Source: Phoronis australis
Taxonomy: Eukaryota > Phoronida > Phoronidae
Length of the DNA stretch: 64,000 nt
Direction of reading: 5' to 3'
Assembly: GCA_002633005.1 (NCBI GenBank)
Contig: NMRA01000230.1
Span: 125,453 to 189,452 of the forward strand
Of the stretch, positions 36,140 to 47,388 are shown one piece after another. The stretch's first letter is position 1. The number at the start of each line of letters is the position of its first letter. A program made the position numbers and the translations under genes. The notes under the pieces were generated by a model. It did no database searches. It was not told the DNA's origin and was given only the letters and a program-made list of their open reading frames with translations.

Positions 36140-39100
36140 TGAAGAAGTACTGCCGATATCACGTCTATGCTAAGATATTCCTATTTGTAAGGCCACTGAG
36201 ATGGTTCGGGTTCTATAGCTCAAGTGGCTGTTTTTTCACAGATACATGTACCTCAAATAGACTCATGGCCCAAGACTTGTGAGTCCTGGGACTGGAGTTT
36301 GCCCTCCGTGTATGGAACATTTTTGGGACGTGAGTGAAACTAGGGTCGCTGTTCTGTAGATTGATAACGCGTGTTCAGTGACTGCTGTTCTAGAATGGAG
36401 TTCTTTGCGCCCATGGTTAATGCTGCTATCGAATAGTAGAGAAATCGCTCTATCTAACCGCCGTGCTACCAAGTGTGACACAACAGGCGAGATAGCTGTA
36501 GATTAGTCCCTAGTCTCGCTCACCCTGCCTCCGTAACGATTAGATTCTGGTGAACAACTCTGACATATGGTTCTTTATTGATCAAAGAAGGATGTGAAAC
36601 GCTTATCAAAGCACAGTGCCTAAAGCGAATCGAAAACTTACCGTCGGAGTTTTCGAAATCCACCGGGGTTTGCTGGACCGAAGATAATACAGTAGGCGTG
36701 AGACATATTCGACTAAACATGCGACGATCAAAGCAATATGGACACGAATGACTATGATTGAAAAAATGCTAAGCAATCTCAATCCTAGAGCTGACGGGTC
36801 TAGAGTTGGGACATCTTCGAAAGAAAACTCACCGCTTAGCACCTAAAACTGGCCTGTCGGTGGCTTTTTTTCGTCGTAATCCGGAAGGAGAGGAGGGACT
36901 GAGCCTCATGGTCCCCTAATGCTGCCTATGGTGAACTTACTGTATGTTAGACTTAAGGTTATCTCAAACCTTATTAACTCGTGAGACTAAGCTTTGTCAA
37001 CCAGCAAAAGTACCATTATTATCATATTAATTTAACACCTTTTTAAGTCAAAATTTTATTTTTATGAAAGACAAATTCACAGAAAAATAACCGCCGTTCG
37101 ATTTTAATGAAATTTTTTTTAAATGAAAACTTCACCAGTTACTTGTACATCAGAAACGCTGTTAGGAATTTTCGATTAGACTTTTCGTTTGGTTTCTATG
37201 ACAAATCAGCTCGCAAATTGTAAGCTATTTTGTAAAAAATAGAAGTCGTATCCGTCTTTGTTCAATTACGCAAAAACTATATCGAAAATCATAACAGCGA
37301 TTTTGAGACTGATGAATAAATATTTGATTTGGAAAGTTTCAGCGAAATCCACCGAGCCGTTTTTAAGAACTCGTGTTCCTCAGTTCAAGTAAAATCGATA
37401 TGCCGAAGCCGAGAAAAATCCAAGTAAATTGGGACGAATGAAATTCTCAATGTTAATTATTCGGTGAAAACTTGTTTCGGTCAATATAACCTATACATGC
37501 CTTAACACAGTTAGCGATTTCAACATTCACTCGCAATTCAACTGAATTTGCAGTGCAGTGCGTAATTAACTTAATCAGCGCTCATAAAACGGTTTTTTTT
37601 ACCGTCCCCAGCCAAAAGGTGGGATCAACTATACCGACCTACTTAAAGTCCTGGTCTCAAACTGCCCATGTGGTTTCAGTACCCGAAAATACTTACTACA
37701 TAAAATCTTATTTTCGACACCCTTTCTTTATATTCTTTTCGCCGTTCTTGCCAAAAGCCATTTTTAACAGTATTTGACCCTTTTCTGTGAAGGCATAATT
37801 ACCGGCTGTCATCGGTTATTTCCGTACTCACAATTCCGGCTCATCAGTTCAGGAACTTGTCCTGAACGCCGCCATTTTTTCCTTGTACCTGAATGTGCTA
37901 TCGCCTGCTCGAAAAGTCTTCATTATTTTGTTTTATTAGTAATATCTCGTGATTCGTTTGTGTGTTTAGTGTATTTATAGTTTGTAGTTTGTGGTCGTTG
38001 AATTTTTTTGGAATGTTACGCGTACTTATTAGGTTAAAATAGCATTGGTGTTTAGTTCCTTACGTAGGGCGGTCGAACCTAAGACCTGGGAACCAATATG
38101 AGTCGAACCAATTTTTCCGTTTTGATTTTTTTCTCGTTTTGAAAAAACTGCTTTGCTATTATCGGAAAGGTAGTGCATTCTATTCAGTAAAATTCGAAAA
38201 AGTATCAAAATGGGGGCAAGCAGTATAAAGTTATTGCAATTTTTGTGGCGAAATTTGGGTCACTTTGTTTAGATCGCGCCGGCCATATTGGAGGACAGCG
38301 GTATAATTTACAGTTTAAAACTTTGTGTAAATTGTGTTCGCCAACAATTTGCGGTGAAATTTAGTGAGACATATCTTTATTTACTATTTTGCACGATTCA
38401 ACAGTGTTCACCGAATTTCAGTCTCGTAGTTGTTACTCATTAAGTGATAAATGTGCTCACAATTCCTGTTGGACTTGTCTCATTTCTGGCGGCACCGACA
38501 ACATGGCGTCTTTTGCTGAACTGGAAGGCATGTTCAACCTGTTACTTTGTAATTTGTGAAGATTTATCGTTGAAACATTTTGACAAAGGTCATAGTGCTA
38601 CAAAAAGGAACTTTGTTCAATTTTCGTGTTTTTGGTTTTTTTCAAGGCTTGATTAGGTGTCACAAAATGATTCATATTTTTCTAAATTTTAAGTCTCAAT
38701 TGCTTTCAAGTCATGTTTTGTAACTTATTGCTTCTTAATTCAGGTTATTAAGTCAACAATATGAATAATCTTAATTTTGAGAAATAAGCTATGTTGGATT
38801 GTGAAGCTTCAAGCCTCCAATTCTTGTTCCTTGCAACTTCATATTTTTTAATCATGCTTGTCAAATTCTGGTGTAAGGAAACACTATTCGGTCACCATGG
38901 TAATAGCTACATGTATGTCCACTTTCGTATCGTGGAAACTTTTGCTGTTGAAAAGTGTTTGTAATGCTCAATGTTGTAAAGTATTGTGCATTTTAAGTTA
39001 CTTATTATGTTAAAAGGTTGAATCATTTTGGCTTAATGAATAAAAAATAATAACACTTTTTATTGGACTTGTCATACTTATGTGCTCGAACGAGCCTACT

Positions 39101-39240
39101 ATTTGGAGAAATGGAAAAAGGTCTGCCTCAGTCAGAGAAGCACGAACTCCGAAAAAGTAGAAAACGAGACGATGTTCCACTAGAAGACAGGAAGTACCCA
39201 GTGAATCTTATAGTAAAAGATATACATTCCCAAAAATTCC
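36140..39240. other. gene-free stretch
   Basis: No supported gene. A few donor-like and acceptor-like sites occur on the minus strand near 36640-36840 (for example CCGACG|gtaagt) without protein similarity I can recognise. Confidence 0.35.
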
Positions 39241-39244
39241 AGCC

Positions 39245-39397
39245 CAGTGGCGGATTTAGAGGGGGTCCATGCCCCCCCTAAAATTCTCCCATATTACATT
39301 TGGCAGTTCGGGGGTGCAAGTGTCTGACGGGAAAACCCTGGCTAATACTCTGTCCTGCCCCCCCCCCCCTTAACTCAAAATCCTGGATCTGCCCCTG
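39245..39397. mobile_element. GGCGGAT-terminal MITE, copy 1 (153 bp)
   Basis: Left end CAGTGGCGGATTTAG; right end, inverted, CAGGGGCAGATCCAGG. Flanked by CAGCC and CAACC, a 5-bp target duplication with one mismatch. The interior (GTGTCTGACGGG-AAACCCTGGCTAATACTCTGTCCTG) is nearly identical to copy 3 at 62806-62959. It has G/C runs near both ends. Confidence 0.85.
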
Positions 39398-40650
39398 CAA
39401 CCCTCCATTTTTTAAGCTTGGTGCGCTCATACAAAGTCTGGGAAAATCTCTGTTGAAAGCCAACAACTTTGCACAGTTCGCCAGAAGTACCCAAGTTCTA
39501 AATAAACCTAGTTTGAGAGAGCGCTGTAGCCAGCGATCAGGTAGGCCTAAGGGTAACCTTGGCCCAAAGCTGTTTGGGCCTACTAACAAGCTAGCTGTGT
39601 TTTGACGGTAGTCTTCGTACTGGTAGCTGGCACTGAGGCTAGCTAAGGGCTGCCGCGGCTGTGTGACAGAGGATTAACCAGCCCGTAATTTTATGCAAGT
39701 GTCTGAAACTACCTTTGAATATATATAAGGCATTTATGATTTGAACATTTTACTTCGAAAAAAACAGCTTGCAACCGCATGCATTTACCGTTCGCTAGTG
39801 TCTCGTCTCGATCCGCACCGGTCCGATGCTGCGGTTCCGAGTCCGGCAAAATAGTTTCTGTCAAAATTTATTCGCCACATTTCTTCAGAAAATTGGATGA
39901 AATTGTTCGTATTTTTATTCTATTAAAATTAAGGCGCGATGTCGATTATTTTATCCCTGTTTGCAGGCTGGTAATAGGTACTCGTCCATTCACACTTACG
40001 GCGTTTTCTTAATGGCTAGCCTGGGTTCCTGAATGAATTGTATTTCCGGGTTCGCGGCAACTTCAAAATGGCGGTCGTTCTTCGGGTGCGAATCGTGAGT
40101 GGCGCGTTCATTAAACTTTTTTCGAGTACGGATCGTGTATTAGTTATGGGATAAGTACTTCTTAGATCCTTATAACATCCTCTAACCATGTAATAAGTGT
40201 TAACAACGTGTGAGACAAGGACTTTAAAAGTAAGTCAACATGAGTTCACTATTATACTCACCACGCGCCTGGAGACTCATACAAAATCAAGTAAGAAATG
40301 AATAACATAAATTGAGTCAGTGATTAAAGCATGAGAATGAAACAGCGAAATGCCAAATTACCTGTCGATCGATTTAAGAAATGTGGGTGAGCGTTTATCT
40401 CTTCTCACAACTGGCTGTGTTCGTGACTACAGAGGCGTGAGGCGACTCGGAACATTCGTTCCCAACGGTCGATCGTATACTTGTAGACGCACAAGTACCT
40501 GAGGATCAAAAATTGCGTTTTTTCCTTCTTTTCCCGGCACCGTTCAATCATATCTTCACCTCGTTGACTCAATTTTATGTCGATTCTGTGAATGAAACGA
40601 CTGAGGGTACATGCGAAGCTGCTCTGTACCTAGTGGGAGATTCGATTTGA
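39398..40650. other. gene-free stretch
   Basis: No splice-supported exon or repeat family recognised. Confidence 0.35.
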
Positions 40651-40651
40651 G

Positions 40652-40710
40652 TGACAGTCCTACCTTTGATTGACAGCCCTACCTTTGATTGACAGCCCTA
40701 CCTTTGAGCT
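40652..40710. repeat. three 19-bp tandem units
   Basis: TGACAGYCCTACCTTTGA repeated three times in direct succession, the first with one substitution. Confidence 0.9.
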
Positions 40711-41285
40711 GGGATAAGTGGCAAACAAATTTCCTCGCGGTTGTGAGGTTCCAATGTGGTTCCGCTAGATATTTCGTATTTAAAGTTCTCCGAAAACGAA
40801 GTTAAGGTATTTTGCTCGACATATCTCAAATACTGTAAATAATTATAGCCAAATTTTACGTGAGTCTGCAATTCATTAACTAAGCGCTCACCGCGGGAAA
40901 AGTCCACCCTTCGGTGTAACCAGTTTGGCAACGCGATTTCGCCGGTATCGCTTGCAGAAGTGGAATCTACAGTGGCTATTACTCTTTGACACAGTGCCAC
41001 CTTATACTGGAAAGTGGCCCTGTGGAACCATGATGAACAATACACGGAATTCCATGTGTGTGGGCTTCAACTGAATGCGCATGCTTGCAAACACCTTTCA
41101 TGCACTGCACTTGTTTGGGCTAAGCCACTCGATCGGGGTTGCTTTGATTTTGTTTACTTCAATCACTGCCCGTTTAATAAATTTCAACTGTTCAAGTCAA
41201 AGATGATCGCCATAAAGTACTACGTAACAACACACAGTGCTCCCCGGCTTCGTAGCTCAGCAAAAGAGTGTACAGTGGCTACAAC

Positions 41286-41417
41286 AATTGACCTATCGCC
41301 AGGATTTTGAGTGACGGCTCAACTGACCATTCAGAACGCAGGATTATTGACACACCTTCGTTTCCAAGTCGCCATTTTACCCGACAAGCAGTACGTTGCC
41401 GGGTAAAACTTATTGTT
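41286..41417. mobile_element. MITE family 1, copy 3, interrupted by an LTR element
   Basis: Inverted relative to copies 1 and 2. It starts AATTGACCTATCGCCAGG and runs to AAACTTATTGTT, where the family continues GTGGACATTTCCC. Here the sequence switches to an LTR at 41418. The other MITE end is missing, consistent with loss of the 3' part of the retroelement insertion. Confidence 0.75.
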
Positions 41418-41734
41418 TGTTAGTCGAGAATTCCACCAGCCAATCAGAAACGCCAGTGTATAAAAATTTCCCGGCACGCACGGAACCAGCAACGGTGATT
41501 ATCAATAAAGCCTGAGCCCCGCCCACCAGCTCTTATCACTCAGCGACCTTGTGTTATCGTCAGGACTTCATTTGAACTCTCGTCAGCGATATGGTGTTAT
41601 CGCCAGGACTCTAAACTTACTCACTTCCTCACCCACCGGCTTGTAACGTTGTTTTCTTGTTGTTTAGATTATAGTTTGTTACTTTGTTTCTTGTTTGAAA
41701 ACTCGTCGTTACTACTCCACTGTGGTACGTAACA
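41418..41734 (+). mobile_element. 5' LTR of a Ty3/gypsy-type retrotransposon (317 bp)
   Basis: Starts TGTTAG and ends GTAACA, giving the TG...CA ends and a short inverted repeat. It contains a TATA-like GTATAAAAA near 41458 and AATAAAG near 41503, in the expected order. It is followed after two bases by TTGGGGGCCAGCCCGGGAG, the probable primer-binding-site/leader start. No matching 3' LTR was seen in the window, so it is a truncated copy. Confidence 0.75.
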
Positions 41735-43740
41735 TATTGGGGGCCAGCCCGGGAGACTCAACCATTAGACTGCAGGTTATTTTCACTCGTCCTTTCCATG
41801 TTGTTATTTAATAGCTTATTGAGTTTAACAGTTAGAAGGTCGATAGCTATGGCTGTGAGTGCTTTCTTGGCGTCGCCAATCCCTGACAAGTACGTTGCTT
41901 GAGTTCAGAAAACTGAATTGTTGGAAATTGCTCGTCAGGTATATCTCATGCTAAAGCTCAGTTTAGGAAGGGAGATACTGCGAGATTTGTTGCCGAGTAT
42001 TATGTTGATGAAGACACTTTTGCGGAGGTTGCCCTAGTTAGGTTCAATTTCCGCCTGTCTCTGAAAACCAAAGAGTTGATCTTGAGGTGGAAAGATTGAA
42101 ACTAGAGCATAGAAAGTTAGAGTTAGTAGACCATAGCGAGAAACAGAGACAGTTTCAACTAGAACAGAGAACTATCAAGGCAGGGGAATGGGAAAGGGGA
42201 GACTGCTGCAGTTTGAGATAGAAAAGCTAAGACTTGCAAGTATATCCCCTCTGGTGGTCATTTGTACACTTTTGTAGCAAGTAGGTAAATTAGGATGGTT
42301 CCACCATTTGTGGAAATTGAAGTTGATAAATATTTTTAACACTTTGAGAAGGTAGCCGTGAGCTTGAATTGTCCTAGACAATATTGGTTTATTATGTTGC
42401 AAAGCGTAATCAAAGGAAAAGCCCAGCAAGCCTCTTCTGCCCTGTCTGTAGACGACGCGTCCAACGTCTGACTACGAGACAGTGAAACAGACAATTCTCA
42501 AAGCTTATGAATTAGTACCGGAGGCATATCGTCAGATGTTTAGAAACTTGCGTAAAAGAGACAGCCAAACCTTTGTAGAGTTTTCTTACGAAAAGGGAGT
42601 TTACTTAGAACGATGGTGTGCCTAATGGTCTGTTGGTGGAATTTTCGATAGGTTAAAGGAATTACTGCTTGTTGAAGAGTTTATAAACTGTGTCAACAAC
42701 GACATTAAAACTAATCTTGACTAGAGAGATGTCAGTTCTCTGCAAAATGCTGCGAAGCTTGAAGAGTACACAGACCGAAGCAACGTTTCAGTCGACTTGG
42801 TGTCAATAAGGGTAAACCGACTCAAAATGCTGATGGGTCTAGTTTCAGTCAGTCTCCTGAAGTTAAAGGTAAATCGGTTGGCAGTGTTAATTAACCTGCA
42901 ACAACAATTATATTGGGAGGGTGATCTGCCACCACTGAAGAAACCGGGTCATGTTATGTCAGATTGTTGGGCGCTGAAGCGGTCAAAAGAATTTCAGACT
43001 TTACCTAATGCTTTCATCAAGTCAGTTTCTAATACACCAATTACTTTAGATCTTACATTTAGTAGAGACAGATCGCTTGGTGAGTCCTTAGACCCTATTA
43101 AGCATGGTGTATTGAGGGAAGATTTCCTTCCGTTTGTATCCCATGGATTTGTGTCACTAGGCGAGGGTACCACCCCTGTACCTATTCGTATCCTTTGCGA
43201 TAGTGGGGCATCTCAGTCTTTGTTATTAGAAAATGGTTTCCCTTTCTCGTCTGAGAGTGCCACTGGTGAGGCCAATCTCACTCAAGGAATTGAAAGGGGT
43301 GTAGTCTCGATCCCTCTTCATTACGTGTTATTGAAAACAAACTTAGTGTCAGGACCTATTGTTGTTGGACTTAGGTCTAGCCTCCCTGTTAAAGATGTGT
43401 CAGTATGTTATTAGGCAACGATTTGGCTGGTATCAACGTTTCCCCCTCGTGTGCAGTGACACGTTTGAGTGACTCACTTGATTTGCCAGATGAGCCTGTT
43501 ACTGTATTGGGTGACCTGTCCTTATCCAGGACGCAGCTTCTTGTCGAGCCGTCTGCTGACCCTGAATTATGTGAGTTGAAAGAGAAGCCTCCTGACAGTC
43601 CAGCTAGTGGTGAATGGGTAGTTGTTGATAAAAAATGTCAAATTTGATTGGGCTGAACCTTGTCGAAATGTGTTTGAGGAGTTAAAGGACATGTTGTGTA
43701 ACTTAGTTTCCTGTGCTTCAGTTGCCTGTTTTTATGTAGC
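41735..43740 (+). pseudogene. decayed gag-protease region of the LTR retrotransposon
   Basis: After the leader, broken frames carry a gag-like start (ATG at ~41849), a charged coiled-coil segment (~42080-42230), and a capsid segment (~42290-42780) with a PEAYRQMFR-type motif. That motif is like the SCAN-related capsids of Gmr1-type gypsy elements. Next come a decayed zinc-knuckle remnant (KPGHVMSDCW near 42945) and a retropepsin-like site (ILCDSGASQSLL at ~43190, then LLGNDLAG at ~43405) in frames open at 42797-43414 and 43405-43647. Several stops and frame changes occur. Reverse transcriptase and integrase are missing: the sequence loses similarity around 43740. It cannot be autonomous. Confidence 0.72.
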
Positions 43741-43809
43741 TCGTCACCATACCGTTTGGCAGCGAATCCAAGTGTAAAATATCTGCTCGAATTCAAAAAA
43801 CTTCTTTTC

Positions 43810-44860
43810 TCGATGATAATGTGGCTTTAAGCGTCACTTGTCCGGGCGTCCGGATGTCGGTTAGATATGTCAAAATTTCCGGGTTGAATTTTGACAAAAT
43901 TTGGTACAAGAGTGTAGGACACGACTGTAGAACGGATCATCCGCTTTTCAATCTGTTTCATCCCTTGGGATCAGAGGGGCGTGTTTTTTACTGTTTTTTG
44001 GGGGAAAGAGCGTTTCCGGATAATATCTAGAGAACGCATTGACGAATTTCAATGAAACTTGTTGACACAACAAGCGCGTGTGATACCAATGTGCCGGAGC
44101 GATTAAATTTTGTGGCGGATTCGACGACTATAGCACTTTCTATTGGCGATTTTGTTCTGGGTGAATGGGTTTTCAAGTGCTGTTTTGGAGAGACGAGCGT
44201 TTCCGGATGATATCCAGAGAACCTGCGGGTGGATTGCGTAGAAACTTGTCACAGAGGTATATTATGAGATTGTAGCATTGTGCGGGCATCGACTTCTGCA
44301 GTGCCTCCTATTGGCCATTTTGTGTGTAAGCGTTTCCGGATGATATGCAGAGAACCGAGTGAAGGATTTCAATGAAAGTTGACGCAGATGTTTGTAAAGA
44401 CCGATAATTAGAGAAAGGAGGTGCGGTTTAGATTGAAACTTGGTACAGAGATACATCACGTAAATGCTCCAAAACCATTTGATTTTGGACGGATTCGGCA
44501 AATGTGGCATCTAATTGTGGCCATTTTGATTTCTACATGGAGTTTTGAAATGTTGTTTGGGAGAACAACATTTCTGGATGGTGATATAAAAAAGAGATTG
44601 TCGGATTTCATTTAAACCTAACTCTAAGTTTTATAATGAGGTCGCCCCAGCACCATTTGCTTTAAGAGACTGGTCTTAGTAACTATAGTGCCTCCTAGTG
44701 GTCACTTTGTGTGAGATTTTCCGAATGATATGTAGAGAAGTTAGAGAAGGAATTCAATGAGTGTTGTATGATTGCAATGTGCAAGCAGCATTAAATTTTC
44801 GACCAGATTTGACCATTACAGGACCTTCTAGTGGGTTTTAAGTTCTTGTCAAAGGGTTTA
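43810..44860. repeat. degenerate satellite-like array
   Basis: At least five diverged units centred near 44010, 44205, 44335, 44575 and 44710. Each carries TTTCCGGATGATAT, AGAGAA, GGATTTCAATGAAA-TTG and GTGCCTCCTATTGGCCATTTTG-type strings. Spacing is about 130-240 bases. No gene was found. Confidence 0.65.
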
Positions 44861-45136
44861 TTAAAATGTTGTCTGCACTTACAATATTTTCGATAACTGT
44901 AGGCGTTTTTAAAATCTTGTGAATTGTTTTAAATACGTATTTAAATGTGTATCGATGTATAAATGTGTTTCTTTTGCAAGGCGTTATATTTTGGGGTCGC
45001 GATTTCACAAAAATGGGTGACTTAGTTGGTAACCAACCGCTTTGGCGCCTATTTTCGAAAATACCCAGAAAACAGAGAAGAACAATGTAATGTTTACATT
45101 TTCCTCTCACTTTATTCTTCAGACCTACGGTGAAAG

Positions 45137-47388
45137 ATGAGCGCTGAAGATCTTCACATGAAGATTTTACAAATCCTTGATGAACAAATTACAGACGACG
45201 ACTTCAAAAAAATCCGTTTTGCCTGCAAACCTAATATACCGTATGTATAGAAGCTCATTGGTCTAGTGATTGAACTCAAGGCCATTTAAAGGGTTTCAAC
45301 GTTGAAAATTAAACTTTCTTTTTGGTACTCACAATTGCCTTAACTCGAACACTAGGGTCTCTTTCCACGATTATCTTTTTGTGCACAAACACTTTAACAC
45401 GTCTCTTCTTCCTGATGTCTCGCAGTTCTATAAGCAGAAAAACAAATTGTTTTGTCTCGCTGGACTACTTTACATATAGACTGGTGTCATCGATGAGGAA
45501 CAATAGTTAAAGTCATAATTTGAAGTCAAACATTTCTGTTTTCTACTGGTGCCGGTCATTATATTTTGATTGCAACGTGAGCACCAGGCAAAAGTAATCA
45601 GACAAAATATTGTTTTCTTGCCATTACGGCTAATTCTGTGTTCAGCAAAATGAATGGTATTATAACTATTAGAGCTGCAAACTTCTAGCTACGAAATGGC
45701 TTCCTGTTAATTCGTTTTATTCTCGGCCGTGAGCGAAAATTATTATGACAATGAACTCGGTTTCCGCCCAGCAGTCATGACTGGGAATGCTGGGTCATTT
45801 TGGCTTGTACTGTGCGTATTTTGCAATCCCGTGAGAACCTTGAGACAAATTATTATCTTAGCCTTTCAAAGCGAAACAAGTTATGGGCTGGTTCTTACCT
45901 TCGTTGACTCCAAACTTTGAAGAAACTACGTTTAACGAACGGGCATACTCATCGCTGGGATACCGTGAAGCGAAACAAGTTATGGGCTGGTTCTTACCTT
46001 CGTTGACTCCAAACTTTGAAGAAACTACGTTTAACGAACGGGCATACTCATCACTGGGATACCGTGAAAAACAGAGCACGGTGATTGATATGTCAGTCAT
46101 CAAAACTAACACTCCTGCTCATTTTCTACGCAACTAACAACCAGTTAATTTGAGGATTTTTATGTAAATAGACGAATGTTTGTCCAAAGGTGGACACTCC
46201 TAACTAGCAAAAAAGGCTGGGGGAATACTTGTCATTTGTCCAAATCATTCATCGCAGTTATTCGTTTATTAATTCGTCGCTGTCGGTTCTGAAAGGTGTT
46301 GTCAACTATGAAATCACTAGTACGTGTCCATTGGGCTTATACTGAGCCAGAGGGACCCGATCTGTAGGATTTTTAAATAGGTGTTCCTTTGTACTTTCCG
46401 CTGGCCCATTTATTTTAGGGCTTCCCACTTCATTCATAAGTGCCATTTTCAAATGATAACATTTTCTGCTCGAAAAGTTGATTTTTGAAAAGTTAATGGG
46501 ATATTTTAACACTTTTTTTAAAATGACGCCTTTCATTTATTCATTGTTCATGGAAATATGTATTCATTAATGACATTTGTTTTAAAAGTCTTCTTTCTAA
46601 TGGTTACGAATTGTGTTTTAAAACTGTCTGAGTAAAATAGAAACCAGAAGAACTTTGTGGTTGATAAAGTCTGATGTGGGTCCCGCAATTTTTAGCTTCG
46701 GTCATGCCTTAAGATACTCTTTCGGTCCATTAAATTTTGTACAAAAAGAGATTTATCGCAAAACAACCTTATTCGAACGTATTTTCAAATGATGTCCTAT
46801 CAATACGACACCATTTTTTCAAAATAAACGGCAAGTAATATACATATTGTCGTAATTTTAGCTACACTTTACTGATTTAATCACCAGCATTTTGATTATT
46901 TTTTCCAACGTCTTGGAAGCACTCCAAAAATACCCTTATGCTTCTTTTGCGTTTTTCCCGTCTGTCTCTTCACCACCAGGATTAAGATGGGCAACTTTTG
47001 TAACTTGAGCAATACGATGAGTAGTAAGTAAAAATCTCTGGTTTATGATATGAGAAATGTGCCCATAAGAACACGATTGCAATACACGAGAAAAGAAAAA
47101 CTACTCCCAAGAAGTGAATTGCTGTATTCTTGATAAAGGAGCAATTTTTATGAGAACACATGCCCCTAGGAGTGAGACGAGAACGTTTTGTTCTTTCATT
47201 TTAAACCAGGCCTGCCCAGTTGCAAAGGATTAAAACCATGAGAGACTTGATTACCACATTAGAAGATAAAGGTCTTATTGGTGTGGGCAATTATACGTTA
47301 CTGCTTAAGATTCTGAACGACCACAAGATGCTGAGGGTGAAAAGGCTAGTCGAAGATGTTGCCAAGGGGATTACCAGTCCACTCTCAA
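45137..47388 (+). CDS. caspase B DED-coding exons 1-2
   Basis: Exon 1 follows acceptor attcttcag (45122) with a 14-base leader, as in A, and ends ATATACC|GTATGT. Exon 2 starts at 47210 and ends CTCTCAA|GTAAGT; this donor keeps phase 1, matching A. The DED sequence is closer to textbook DEDs than that of A (QITDDDFKKIRFAC; LIGVGNYTLLLKIL). Confidence 0.88.

Noticed and set aside
36211-36300. tRNA-like string (GGTTCGGGTTC)
   Set aside because: No cloverleaf pairing or A/B box arrangement could be built around it.
36520-36842. Possible exons with donor-like sites (CCGACG|gtaagt)
   Set aside because: Very short, not linked by phase, and without family resemblance.
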